A stretch of 64,000 nucleotides of DNA from Calonectria ilicicola (Eukaryota; Ascomycota; Sordariomycetes; Hypocreales; Nectriaceae): contig CP085830.1 in NCBI GenBank assembly GCA_020809705.1, forward strand, positions 3,162,001-3,226,000, read 5' to 3'. The translations under genes and the position numbers were made by a program. The notes below the pieces were generated by a model. It searched no databases, was not told the origin of the DNA, and worked only from the letters and a program-made list of their open reading frames with translations. Below, piece by piece: positions 1 through 10,365 of the stretch. How positions within the stretch are numbered: position 1 is the first letter of the stretch; each line of letters starts with the position of its first letter.

Positions 1-1111
1 GGGATCTCCAACTGAAGAACAGCTGGCTGAGCCACTGCGAAGACTGGAGGCTGTCGAACTTGCCCTTGAGGAGGATGAGTTTGAGGAAAAGACGCTGACC
101 GAGAAATGCAAGATTTCACAGCAAAGCAAGGTCAGCACAACCAAAACAAAACAGATCGTAGTGGCCCGACCACCTCAGAGCCTGGCCATCCACGTGAATC
201 GATCCGTCTTTGACCCATCGACGTTCAACATGATGAAAAACTCAGCGCCGGTCAACTTCCCAAGAACCTTGGACTTGGGTCCTTGGTGTTTAGGCAGCGC
301 CGGACCGCCAGTGGCAGGCTCTCTGGATACAGAAACAGAGGAGCAATGGCTTTCAGATCCTAGAAAGTCAATGATTGCTGGTGACTTGAGCCCATCCAGG
401 TTGACAGGACCCATCTACGAGCTTCGCGCGGTTGTGACACACTACGGAAGACATGAAAATGGACACTATATATGCTACCGAAAACATCCTCGCCACAAGC
501 CTCCTCCAAAACCTGCCGATGACAGAGAATCACCAGTAGAACCCGGAGACCAGGATGAGATATCCGCAGCGCAATCCGACATTAAGAAGGATGTGTTGCA
601 CAAGGACGCTAACGAAGCGGATGAGGTCGAGATGGATTGGTGGAGACTCAGCGATCATAATGTGTCGATGGTGGATGAGGAAACAGTTTTGAGTCTGTCA
701 CCAGGAGTGTTTATGCTGTTCTACGACTGTGTGGATCCTAACACGGTCTTGATGCCCGAAGATGAGGACGAGGCCGGAGATATCGGCGTCGTGTGCGACG
801 AAGCCACGAAAGCGGAGACCACAGCACAGGAGAACAGCGCAAGTAGTGAGGGGGAAGAGATGAATGACACGCATGAGGAAACGCAAGCTGTGGGACAAGA
901 TATCCAAGTGGAGGAGAAGGCTGGGGTTCCAGCTGAAACGAGTGGCTTCGACTCAACGATGACGACGACCAATATGGAGACAGCTTCAGCTCTTGGGCCA
1001 ACCCCCGACACCGTCGAGACTGGTGATTCGGCCGAGGAAACACGAGTTGCGGCAATAAAAACTGGTCAGACGAAAGCAGCACAAACGCAAGAATCAATAC
1101 CTCCAGTGTAA
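1..1111 (+). CDS. Ubiquitin-specific protease (USP/UBP family), C-terminal part, cut by the left edge
   Basis: Open in frame from base 2 to the TAA at 1109-1111, so the 5' part lies outside the window; the catalytic Cys box is not visible. The visible part carries the C-terminal half of a USP fold: a stretch ending KCKISQQSK, then VARPPQSLAIHVNRSVFD, and the His box VVTHYGRHENGHYICYRK (around 421-480), which holds the catalytic His. The closing WWRLSDHNVSMV...VFMLFYDC block is also present. In the family this enzyme removes ubiquitin from substrates; the order of motifs matches Ubp1/USP1-type fungal enzymes. After the domain comes an acidic, Glu/Thr-rich tail of about 120 residues of low complexity, probably disordered. 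No intron is seen in this part. The identity as a USP is firm; the substrate and exact subfamily are not known. Confidence 0.9.
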   Translation, partial: GSPTEEQLAEPLRRLEAVELALEEDEFEEKTLTEKCKISQQSKVSTTKTKQIVVARPPQSLAIHVNRSVFDPSTFNMMKNSAPVNFPRTLDLGPWCLGSAGPPVAGSLDTETEEQWLSDPRKSMIAGDLSPSRLTGPIYELRAVVTHYGRHENGHYICYRKHPRHKPPPKPADDRESPVEPGDQDEISAAQSDIKKDVLHKDANEADEVEMDWWRLSDHNVSMVDEETVLSLSPGVFMLFYDCVDPNTVLMPEDEDEAGDIGVVCDEATKAETTAQENSASSEGEEMNDTHEETQAVGQDIQVEEKAGVPAETSGFDSTMTTTNMETASALGPTPDTVETGDSAEETRVAAIKTGQTKAAQTQESIPPV

Positions 1112-2977
1112 GGTATGACTGTGTGACGATGTTAGTACCATTCAAAAAAGAGGGCATGTGTGTTCTACACACACGTCATCATCTCCTTGAATGGCAATAT
1201 CGGCGTCTGGAAGAACGTTCTCTCTTTACACATTCATGACCGTCTTACCCCTTGTAAGGGTGCCAAAGACGGATTTTGCAAAGCTTTGAGCTACATAGCG
1301 ACGGCGTTGGTTGAGACATGGCCTGTGAAACGGATTGGGCTTGGATACTAATACCAAAGGTGGTTTTTTGTTTCCGGTTGGGCGAAGTTGTGAATAGGAA
1401 TTACAAGTACCTGGTGTGGCAACACGTGCAATATTTGATGCCGCAAAACGCCGTAGTCACACAAAACAAGCATGATTAAGAAACATTGTTGAGCAAACTG
1501 ATATACTGTCCGACCTGAGACGCGACTTTGCCTATCACATGCCGTGGTTGCCAAGAAAATAGAAGGACAGCTGACATGACATGAGCGATGGTCAGAGTCG
1601 TTAATTGAGAGTCCAGGGGGAGGCTTAGCCAAGGGACGAAGAAGGTCAGACCAGACCTTTTGCTATACGAGCCTAAGGCCGTGGATATGCACATACTGTG
1701 GCTCGGCGCACCACAGCCGAGACAGCAGACAAAGCAACAAGGCCATCCAATCCGGGACCGACAATGGAGACGACAATAAAAAAGGAGCAGCCTAAGCTAC
1801 CCCACCGTCAGTGTTCGTCCCTTATTGTCAGCAGCCCGTGTGTTGTCTGGCGGCTCCGCTTCTGCCGGACATCCGTGCCTGAGATCCGGTCTACCCACTA
1901 GGGAGGGCCCACTGGCCGAGTTGAGCGAGCTGCTCGCTTGACACAGCGTGTTGGCTGTCGGGACAGAGAACTCACTCAGCAGGTCAGCATTTACGCGCAT
2001 AGGGAGTGTTACGGGCACGTGCATCCAAGAGTGTGCCCCTTTATTTGTTTTAGGGGTAGACGGCGAGCAACTTGTGCCGATGTTAGAGTTTGGGCTGGGG
2101 GGGGGGGGGGATCTTTATTACGGGTGAATCCTGAATCCTCTCAAGCTTCAACCCAAAAACGCGAGCGCGAACCACGGGCTGGCCAGCGACGTCACTGATC
2201 GTCGGGCCCTGGCTTGACGGACCCAGAAGGGAAGGGGAAGAGAAGAAAAGTCGCTGAATCCTTCAAATGTGGGTTTATTGCGGCACATGGGGCTGAATCC
2301 CACAAGGATGTCGGGAATTATGCTTGGGACATGTGGGACCGAGACTCTTAAGCTTTTATCGACCGATGCTTCCGCCCGTCTTCATCAAACTGCGGCAAGC
2401 CCCCGGAACCTGCTTCTCCAAGCACATACAAGTCAGCATTGCTAGTAATATATATAATAATAATACATGCTTTTTCCAGAGAGGGGGGCCCTTTGCATCA
2501 TGTCTCTAAGCCCAGTCTCGGCCGTTTCCAAAGGCCCGATAATATCACATTCAGCTGCCTAGTGTGTGTGTGCCAAGCAGGTGATAAAAACACGCATGAT
2601 ACCGCGTGGAGCTTACCACATGTAGCAATCGAATCGAGGAAACGAGACTTTAGTGTCTATTTTACGGTTTAGGCTTATGTGCCCCGTCTTGTTGCATTCG
2701 TCTCATGAAGAGCTGTGATTTCGGAATTAAGCTCTGAGCAGCCATCGTAACTGTGTGAGATGATACTTTGGGGAACACGTGCATGGCGAATCAGTTCAGC
2801 TCTAGTTGTCATGATGGATGCATAAAATCTGCACCGCAAAAACGCACTCGCGTTTCCACAGTCGTTCTCTGCTGAGCCGGATCACAGTCAGAAGATGGAA
2901 TCACTTCGCCACACGATTGTACACCTCGGTCTATGCAGACCCTCCGTCGAGTGTGATGAGACCCCGATAAACGTGTG

Positions 2978-3177
2978 GGTCTCCAGTTAGCAATCGACAT
3001 ATCATCATCATAGTTGGCCTGCATGACCAGTACACTTCAACAGCAAAGATCGCCTCCGACTTCATCATGATGGATATGTCGGTCTCAAGTTGGCAATCGG
3101 GCAGCATCATGGTAGTTGGGTCGATGTACAATCCAAAGTACACATCAATAGTAGTAGTCATCGCCTCCGATCCCATC
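2978..3177 (+). repeat. Imperfect tandem direct repeat upstream of the secreted-protein gene
   Basis: Copy 1 (about 2978-3066) and copy 2 (about 3081-3177) share the same ordered blocks: GGTCTC-AGTT-GCAATCG, then CATCAT...TAGTTGG, then AGTACAC-TCAA, and finally TCGCCTCCGA. Each copy is about 90-97 bp and the copies differ by small indels and substitutions. The second copy ends immediately before the TATA box, so the repeat occupies the proximal promoter. Confidence 0.75.
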
Positions 3178-3179
3178 GG

Positions 3180-3187
3180 TATAAATA
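3180..3187 (+). promoter_or_regulatory. TATA box of the small secreted protein gene
   Basis: TATAAATA, 107 bp upstream of the ATG at 3294, right after the second promoter repeat copy. The distance suits a short 5' leader. Confidence 0.7.
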
Positions 3188-3293
3188 AGTGACAGTTCTC
3201 TAAACCAAGCCTTTTCAGCACCAGCAATTTGTCGTTTCACAAATTCTACTCCTCATAAGTTCATTCATCCTTTCGAAATTTGAAAAAGTAAAA

Positions 3294-3551
3294 ATGAAAT
3301 TCTCAATTGCAATCATTCTTAGTTTGACTGCTATTGCCGCAGCCGCTCCGCGGGGCAACCGTAACGATCGCAACTCGATCGCCACGGTCAACATCGGCGG
3401 AAGCCCTCCAACTGAAGATGAAAAAGATGCAGCAATCTTTGTTAACGTCGCCGACGCGGTCAAAGCTACGATAGGGGGCAAAGACAAACCTCTCGTCGAC
3501 CTCAAGCTAGACCTGAACAAGGATAACAAAAAGTCCTCCTCTCAAAACTAA
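3294..3551 (+). CDS. Small secreted protein of unknown function (85 aa)
   Basis: Single-exon frame of 85 residues. The first 18 or so form a clear signal peptide: MK, a hydrophobic core (FSIAIILSLTAIAAAA), then a likely cleavage before PRGNR. The predicted mature protein is about 67 residues, hydrophilic, Lys/Asp-rich toward the end (LDLNKDNKKSSSQN) and contains no cysteine, so it is not a disulfide-stabilised toxin or hydrophobin. No family is recognised. A good TATA box and a duplicated promoter block sit just upstream, which supports it being transcribed. Small secreted proteins like this are often called candidate effectors in plant- or insect-associated fungi, but nothing in the sequence proves that role. 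Confidence 0.7.
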   Translation: MKFSIAIILSLTAIAAAAPRGNRNDRNSIATVNIGGSPPTEDEKDAAIFVNVADAVKATIGGKDKPLVDLKLDLNKDNKKSSSQN

Positions 3552-6500
3552 ACCTCAAACGCTGTCACTTCGAGTCTTTCCAAAGGCAATAGACACGGAC
3601 CATGACCCCGCCTTTTAATACTACTGCATTTTCTACCAAAACCACATGGGTTGGTAAAGCAAAAGCAGGAGCAGAACCGGAATGGCAAAGGGGCCAAAGC
3701 GCGGTGTTGGTATTGAAACGGACGCTAGGCAAAAACTCGATGGCCTTAATTTTGGGAAAGGAAACGAATTAACCACGAATTGATGCGTATGAAGAAACGG
3801 AGAGGGAGAGTAATCCAGTAGGGTTTCTTGCTCGTTATAGTCTTTGTTTCATGGCAGTTGGTCCATTCATTCATCTTCATCCACTCCTTCGGTTGGAGTG
3901 GAACCACCAGCTTATATAGGCTTTTTCCTGTTTGTTGGTCAGACCTGGGACAAATTATTCTTTTCCCTCCATCATAGCCAAGATAGTACTTCTAATGCTA
4001 ATTACCAAATCACTCTCCTATGAATTGTATCTCTTTCCAATTGTTATGGTATTTATTGGATCTTTTTACTTGCAAAAGAAGTAGACCAAGTCTGAGTCAT
4101 GAGACACGTTGACAAGTTTGTTAAACACCGTTGACAGGGGTCTCCAGAATACTTGGCAATTTTCTAGCCCACTTCATAAAATCATCAACCAAACTCGGGT
4201 TGTTCCATGTCGTACAAATTTTCGCTTGCACGTGTAAGTGCGTCCAAGCATTTACCAGTCTAGATACTTGTGTCAGCACCGCAAACTAATTGCGGCATGC
4301 TAGCGGAGCGCCCTGTGCATTTCAACCCGAGCGGCTCTAACTCAGGTAAATCCTAGCTCTCTGCCTCCGCCTCCGCCTCCCGAGAAGGGAGATTTTTAGC
4401 AGGCGACTAATAAAAACGGCGGCTCTACGGCTCACGGTCTATATGGACAATTGAGAATGGCGTATGAGCAGGTGATGGTGGGCACTGGGATTATGCATCC
4501 ATCCAGCCCAGCAAGAACAGTTGCGTTGCTGGGCAAATACATTCGCTTGGGGCAGATGACCAGTGTGACACAGGGATCCCAGGTCTCAGTTATTTATGCA
4601 ATCATGAATTCTGCAATGCCCACAAATCCTGACCTTCTGAGAGTTCTTTTTTTCTTCTTTGACATGAATCAATGCTTGTGAATCTTTTATCCTAGCATGG
4701 TTCAGGGAGTTTGCAGGAAGCGGTCAACGGGCTCCCGTTGTTGGTATGAAAAGGGTATTTTTTTGTGTTTTGCAGTTCATAACATTGCTTTTTTTTTTTG
4801 TTCTCACTTTATTCAGTTCATGCAGATTTTCACATCTCCAGCCTCCAGGTAAATGACCGAACACAAAGTCGGTTGGCCTGGCCAACTCAGTCTTTATCAC
4901 AAACACAACAGAAGACGTTGTCCGACGTTATCCTGAGCACTACACCAACCACCAGCAAGCCCAGGCCAGTGGTTGACCCAGCCGCTGGGGACACCGCCTA
5001 CCAGGTAGATCCCAACAACAGACCGACACCGATAGGCGGTAACGGGGCCCTGGAGGGGTTGACCTGTCGAATCTTCACAGAGAGGGGTCAACCAGGTATC
5101 GGCCCACAGCACAATATTTGCGCGTGCTGAAAAAATGCGAATAGCCGAGTTGAAGGATCGACTCGCCCGCAGGCAATAAACGGGGCCCAGCAGGGCAAGG
5201 GCCAGCCGGCCAGCAGCTGAAACACCGAGCCAATCTTGCGATTATCCAGATCATCTCATCGCTTGCCGCATTCAACACACCAGCGCGCCAGCAAGCTTGG
5301 CCATGATTCCATGTTTCGGGTCACATTCTGGAATTAAGTTTCCTCGGGGTGTTAAAGACGGTGGAAACAAAACAGACCGACGGAAATTATCCAAGGTCAT
5401 CACAAACTTTGAGACCCCTACCCTCGTGGCGCCCCAACCAAAGGTGGATCATCTTTATCATGGAGCTTAAACTTGCTGAAAGCAGAACGCCATGGTCATG
5501 GGGAATCTCCATGTTGGCTCTAAGAGTTTATCGTTGCCAAAGTAGTAAAAATCTTATAATTAATTCACTGCCACTTATCTATCTATCCTGTTGCGGAGAA
5601 ATAATCACTTGTCGAAGCAACATCGACATCTTATGACAGTCACACAGTTCGCAGCAACATTTCCAGACCCAGGACAACTCAGTCCAAGAGGTGTCATGAT
5701 GAGTATATTAGTGGCCGTGGCCTTCAACTTAGCAAGGTTCATGACTTCCAGAAGGCTGGACTTTCAGTTTCCCCAGCATCCTGCATTCATGGGTCCAAGT
5801 GCGCACTATGGAAGCCATGGTCCCCAAGTGTCACGGTTCTACGGAAACAACAATTCCCGAGTACAAGTGTCGGGGCGTTATACTAGGACTAACCAAGGGA
5901 GTGTAATTACATGCATACGATAGGATTCGACGGCTTTAAACTTGCATTCTTACTGACAAGATTGTCATGGGGCCATTATGGATCAATCGAACTCTATTAT
6001 AATCCACACAGCATTTGTTTCCAGTCTTGGCAAAATTACCTAAGCCTTGGTGAGAGCCCAAAAAAACGATAAGGGCCAGTGGTTATCATCATATCTACCA
6101 TGAGATGAAAGCAGTTGTGAAAGCCGTTCCTGATGCAACGGTAGCATGGGGCCAATATGGGACACATAAAGGGGCTCTTGTTATTAGCGCTGAAAAGCAA
6201 TTGGCCCAACTCAGGCAATACAGCAACCAACAAAAAACCGTGCATCAGACCGACTCGATACACCGTATGTTAGGCATCAGAGTCAGCCACGTTTGGCATG
6301 CATATAACCTGAAACCGTTTCAACCGCAGCAAGCAACGAGTTTCTCTTCTCTGTAGGTAGGCAAGGCAAGACTGAAATTAAATGATGGGCGATGACAAAA
6401 GCATATCCGCCCGGTTTGTCCGAACCAAAAAAAATTGCCAAGACGGGGCACAAGGGTGTCCTGGCGGACCGGGAGGGCCAGCTTAACAAAGCCGTTAACG

Positions 6501-8524
6501 GTGATTTGCTGGCGGGAGGGTGGGGCGACGGGGGAGTTAAACGAGCCCCTCTAAACTGCTGGCCCAACTGATAGTCACAGTCGGCCAGCGACTGGCCAGA
6601 GCATGGACGGCAAGGACTTCAACTGGCTTTTCCGTATTCAAGCATCAAAGCCCCTGCAGCCATCGGAAGCTTGGCCCCATCAAGGGTGGACAGCTTACCA
6701 TGCGGGTCCGCTAGAATCGGGGCAGATGCGAGTTAGCATGTCTTCCTCAGCCAGCCTCATGTCAGTCAACACTCGCAATTTCTTCTTGTGGTCTCAATGG
6801 GGCAGCGGCGGGAACAGGAGCTTGGCACGCCCACATTAGGTTCGAACAGGAATGGGACGAATTTCCCCGAGAGCGAGCGACATCGACATCTCCCCACTTG
6901 CCAGCAATAACGGTTCAGTGGCTGTTGTTGGCGATGCCCTCGCCCTATCCAGCAAAGGCCGGGGCTGGCATGGGCATGGGCACGTCGATGACAGGCACGG
7001 GCCTAGCCTGGCCTGGCCTGGCCTGCGCCTTGGAGAGGATGCTGAGGGGCATCGCATCCATTTACAGCAGTGATTCCTTGCGAGCCCATGATATGGCATG
7101 GCTTGGGTGGTCGACCGTTGTGTTGGTCTGGAACACGGCTGTGCAGCCCCACTGGCTCCTTCGGCCTGCCACTGGGCTTGCAAGCTGCCTCCTCGTGGGC
7201 GCCAGGTGTGCTAATCCTACGGGAAGAGATTGCCCTCATTCGTTCGCCCAGTGGCGTGCTCGACATTTAACCCAGACACGCTCTCGCTCATTCGACGCGC
7301 TTTGTGCTCGCCATCTGTGCTCCTGTGTTCGTGTCCATTGTGTGAAGGCGTGTATTGTGTCGCAATGTACAGACGAGCCCGGTACAATGGTGAGGCGGCT
7401 GGCTGGTCCAGACCTTGCTTGCTTCTGCCATGTGGCCAGGGCGGAGTCACTGGACACGTCTGGGATTGAGCAGGTAAGAGTGAGAAAATGGCTTCACCGC
7501 GTCTGAGTCCCAATGCGCTGGACCAACTGAGCCAACAATGGGGATCTGCGCTGTTCCCTGCAGCACGCTGAACCTGAGCCTGAGCCTAAGCCTGAGCCTA
7601 GGGTGTTGTGAGCTGTGAGGTCGTCCCCCTATGCTACCACTACTGCTCCTGCTCCTGCTACGTACTGCTACTGCTACCGCCACCTATTGTAGCGTATGTC
7701 CTGCCGGGTGCAGCTGCAAGGGTCCTCTTTTGCGCTGTACAATGTACGATAGGTACGCTGAAATGGGTCTGCAGGGAATGGCAGGCTCCGGCCACCTTCT
7801 CTGTGCGGTCTCCGCAAAACAGGCGGAGTCGCTTGGAAGGAAACCTTAGCACATCGGTACGTACCTGTCAGCCCAAGGTACCTCTGATCCCCCCAATTTG
7901 TAGCGCCCGCCCGAGGTCACCCCTTGACCCTGCAATCATCCTGTCTCTGCATGTGTTCTCGGCCACCGGCACCCTTGTGCAACCTCCCATCTCTAATCCA
8001 TAAGGCAGTCGCGACCAGGGCAACTGGGGTGCGGGTGACAAAAAAAGTAAGTCAGGTACCGTCTCCCGGCCCTTCCTGCATTGGACTGGCCTTCATCTCT
8101 TGCCGCTTTTCCCACCTCCGCCTCCTTCCCTGCCCTGGCGCTGTCTGCTGCTTGCTTGCCTTCTTAATTGCTGCTCCTCCTCCATCTCGTATTAGCATTT
8201 GTTCCCCTCCTCCCCTTCTTCTTCTCCTCTTGCCGGCTTTTGCACCATCAAAGTCGACCGCCGTGTCTCTCTCTTCATCTCTCCGTCTCCCTCACTGCCC
8301 CAGTCTTTCTCTCTCTCTGTCTCCACCGGTATTCTTATTATTACGCCCTTATCGCTTTCGTTGCACGTGAAGTCTCGCTTTCACGCCTTCCAACCAACTT
8401 GCGCCGCTATTTCAGCCACATCCGACGATCTTTCCGGAGGGAAAAATAAAACCAGCACCCTCGCCCTTCTATCGCCAGTGCTGTTTCCCCGTCACCAAAC
8501 ACCCCATTTATCTCCCACACCACA
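3552..8524. other. Long intergenic region, no gene seen (5.0 kb)
   Basis: No frame here resembles a known protein, and splice-linked frames were not convincing. The left part is AT-richer (about 3800-4250 and 4600-4830, with a T run near 4789). Three copies of GGTTGACC lie at 4971, 5057 and (inverted) 5086. A short CTGGC pentamer array sits at about 7006-7028. The last 500 bp or so before the transporter (about 8060-8520) is strongly CT-rich on the plus strand, as expected of a fungal promoter and 5' leader. Confidence 0.6.
7006..7028 (+). repeat. Short CTGGC pentamer array
   Basis: Four consecutive near-identical CCTGG/CTGGC units in the long upstream region of the transporter. It is a simple repeat; no function can be assigned. 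Confidence 0.6.
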
Positions 8525-10096
8525 ATGGCTGCTACAGGTGATCTCGAAGAGGCCAGGGCGACGTCCCATCCCGTGGCTCAGTCTGAGGAGGAAGCAGAGA
8601 AATGGGACACCACAAAGGAGCCTGCCGATGATGGACGACCCAAGCTCCATGCCTCGGTTTACATTCTGTACGTTCATGAATCGCGACTCCATCGTCGCAG
8701 TATTGCACCAAATCGCCAGCCGCATGAAAACTAATCCTGTCTTTTTCGCACTATAGGGCTTGGATTTTCTTCTCCAACATGACCATCATTTTCAACAAAT
8801 GGCTGCTTGACAATGCCAATTTCCGTACGTTCTGTCCCTCCCCTTCAAATCTGGAGTTTTTTTCTCCTCCCCTCCATGATGCAATCATGCTAACAACCCC
8901 TCATAGGATACCGTAAGTCCATTTACGCTTTGACCTCAAAAAATCGGACTCTGCATTACTTGCTCCCCGCAGAGATGATGGATTTACGTGCAAAATCAAT
9001 ATGGAATCATACTAATAAGATGCAGCCATTATCCTCACCACATGGCATCTCGTCTTTGCCACTGTCGCAACACAAATTCTCGCCCGCACCACCAAACTGC
9101 TCGACTCTCGCCATGCCCTACCAATCTCCCGCCGCTTCTTCCTACGAACAATCCTTCCCATCGGCATTTTTTACTCAGGCTCCCTTGTCTTCTCTAATGT
9201 CGTCTACCTCTATCTATCCGTTGCATTTATCCAAATGCTCAAGTCTGTTGGACCTGTCGCTGTCTTGCTGGCTTCTTGGGCCTGGGGCGTCTCCAAGCCT
9301 GACGTATCAACCCTCGCCAACGTCTTGGTTATTGTCTTCGGAGTCGCAGTTGCTAGTGTGGGAGAAATCCAGTTCTCCATGATTGGTTTCATCTTCCAGG
9401 TCGCTGGAACTCTTTTCGAGGCTGTGCGATTGGTCATGATTCAAGTCATGTTGAAGGGTGAGGGCATCCGAATGGACCCTCTTGTTGGTCTTTACTACTA
9501 CGCTCCTGTTTGCACTGTTATGAACCTCTTTGTCGTTGCCGCGACCGAGCTGCCTTCATTCCAGTGGGCCGACGTTGAAAAGGCTGGCTATGGAATGCTC
9601 CTGCTCAACGCCTTTGTCGCATTTTTCCTTAATATTGTCAGCGTCTTCCTTGTAAGTGTTTCTCTCTTCACATATACGATTTCATGTCTAATATTTGGCT
9701 TTGTAGATCGGCAAGACTTCTGGCCTCGTTATGGCCCTTACCGGCATTCTCAAGAGCATTCTGCTTGTGGCCGCTTCAGTCCTCATTTGGAACACTCCCA
9801 TTTCCCTGCTCCAGACTCTGGGCTACGGCATCGCTCTTATTGGCTTGGTGTTGTACTCTGTCGGATACCAGCAAATTCTTCAGAACCTGAGGGACTCTTC
9901 GAGTTGGTTGGCTCGAGTCTGGAATGACGAGAACCCCACCCCGGGCAAGATGTCCATCAAAGTCCGCAAGGGACTCGTCATTGGTGCTGCTGGGTTCGTC
10001 GTTGTGGCTCTTGCCGTGTCGCTGTGGCATTTCTATGGCCTGGGTGGAAGCATCAGCCAAATTACAGCTGCATGGTTCGGTTCTGGTTCGACATGA
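8525..10096 (+). CDS. TPT/SLC35-type nucleotide-sugar or sugar-phosphate transporter (410 aa)
   Basis: Five exons: 8525-8667, 8757-8824, 8907-8912, 9026-9651, 9707-10096; all introns are GT..AG and the sum is 411 codons. The protein is a multi-pass membrane protein of the triose-phosphate transporter/DUF250 branch of the drug/metabolite transporter superfamily, normally found in Golgi or ER membranes. Recognisable blocks are AWIFFSNMTIIFNKWLLD after a short hydrophilic N-terminus, RYPIILTTWHL, SVAFIQMLKSVGPVAVL, and MALTGILKSILLVAASVLIW near the end. The third exon is only 6 nt (GATACC), completing Arg-Tyr-Pro in a conserved motif; without it the reading frame is kept but two residues are lost. 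Substrate cannot be told from sequence. Upstream is a long CT-rich leader; downstream is the convergent SHG1-like gene. Confidence 0.9.
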
Positions 10097-10365
10097 GTTA
10101 TGTTGGGATTATACGGGTTTTAGATAAAACATATGGCATTTAATGTTAATGATACCAAGCCTTTTTATTTCGATCAAATATTCATCCACATCTCAAAAAA
10201 CCAAACGCCTAGTGATTATGGTCCGTCCTTCATCGGGCCTAATTATATGATGCTTAGCATGTGGCTATCCAGATAACTGTCCCATGTTGAGCACACTCCC
10301 AGGGGTATCTGAAAACTTCCGGCCCATATACATCAATGTAGTTCCTGCTCGTACTCTGTAAATAA

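Larger units (their letters stand above)
1112..3293. other. Intergenic, no gene seen (2.2 kb)
   Basis: Holds the 3' flank of the USP gene and the promoter of the small secreted protein. Only short, low-quality open frames occur. Visible structure is a run of 14 G at 2097-2110, an imperfect direct repeat at about 2978-3177 and a TATA box at 3180, listed separately. Confidence 0.6.

Noticed and set aside
6898..7506. 202-codon plus-strand frame
   Set aside because: Low-complexity, many Trp/Cys/His without a domain, overlapping frames in all phases; likely chance in GC-rich upstream DNA.
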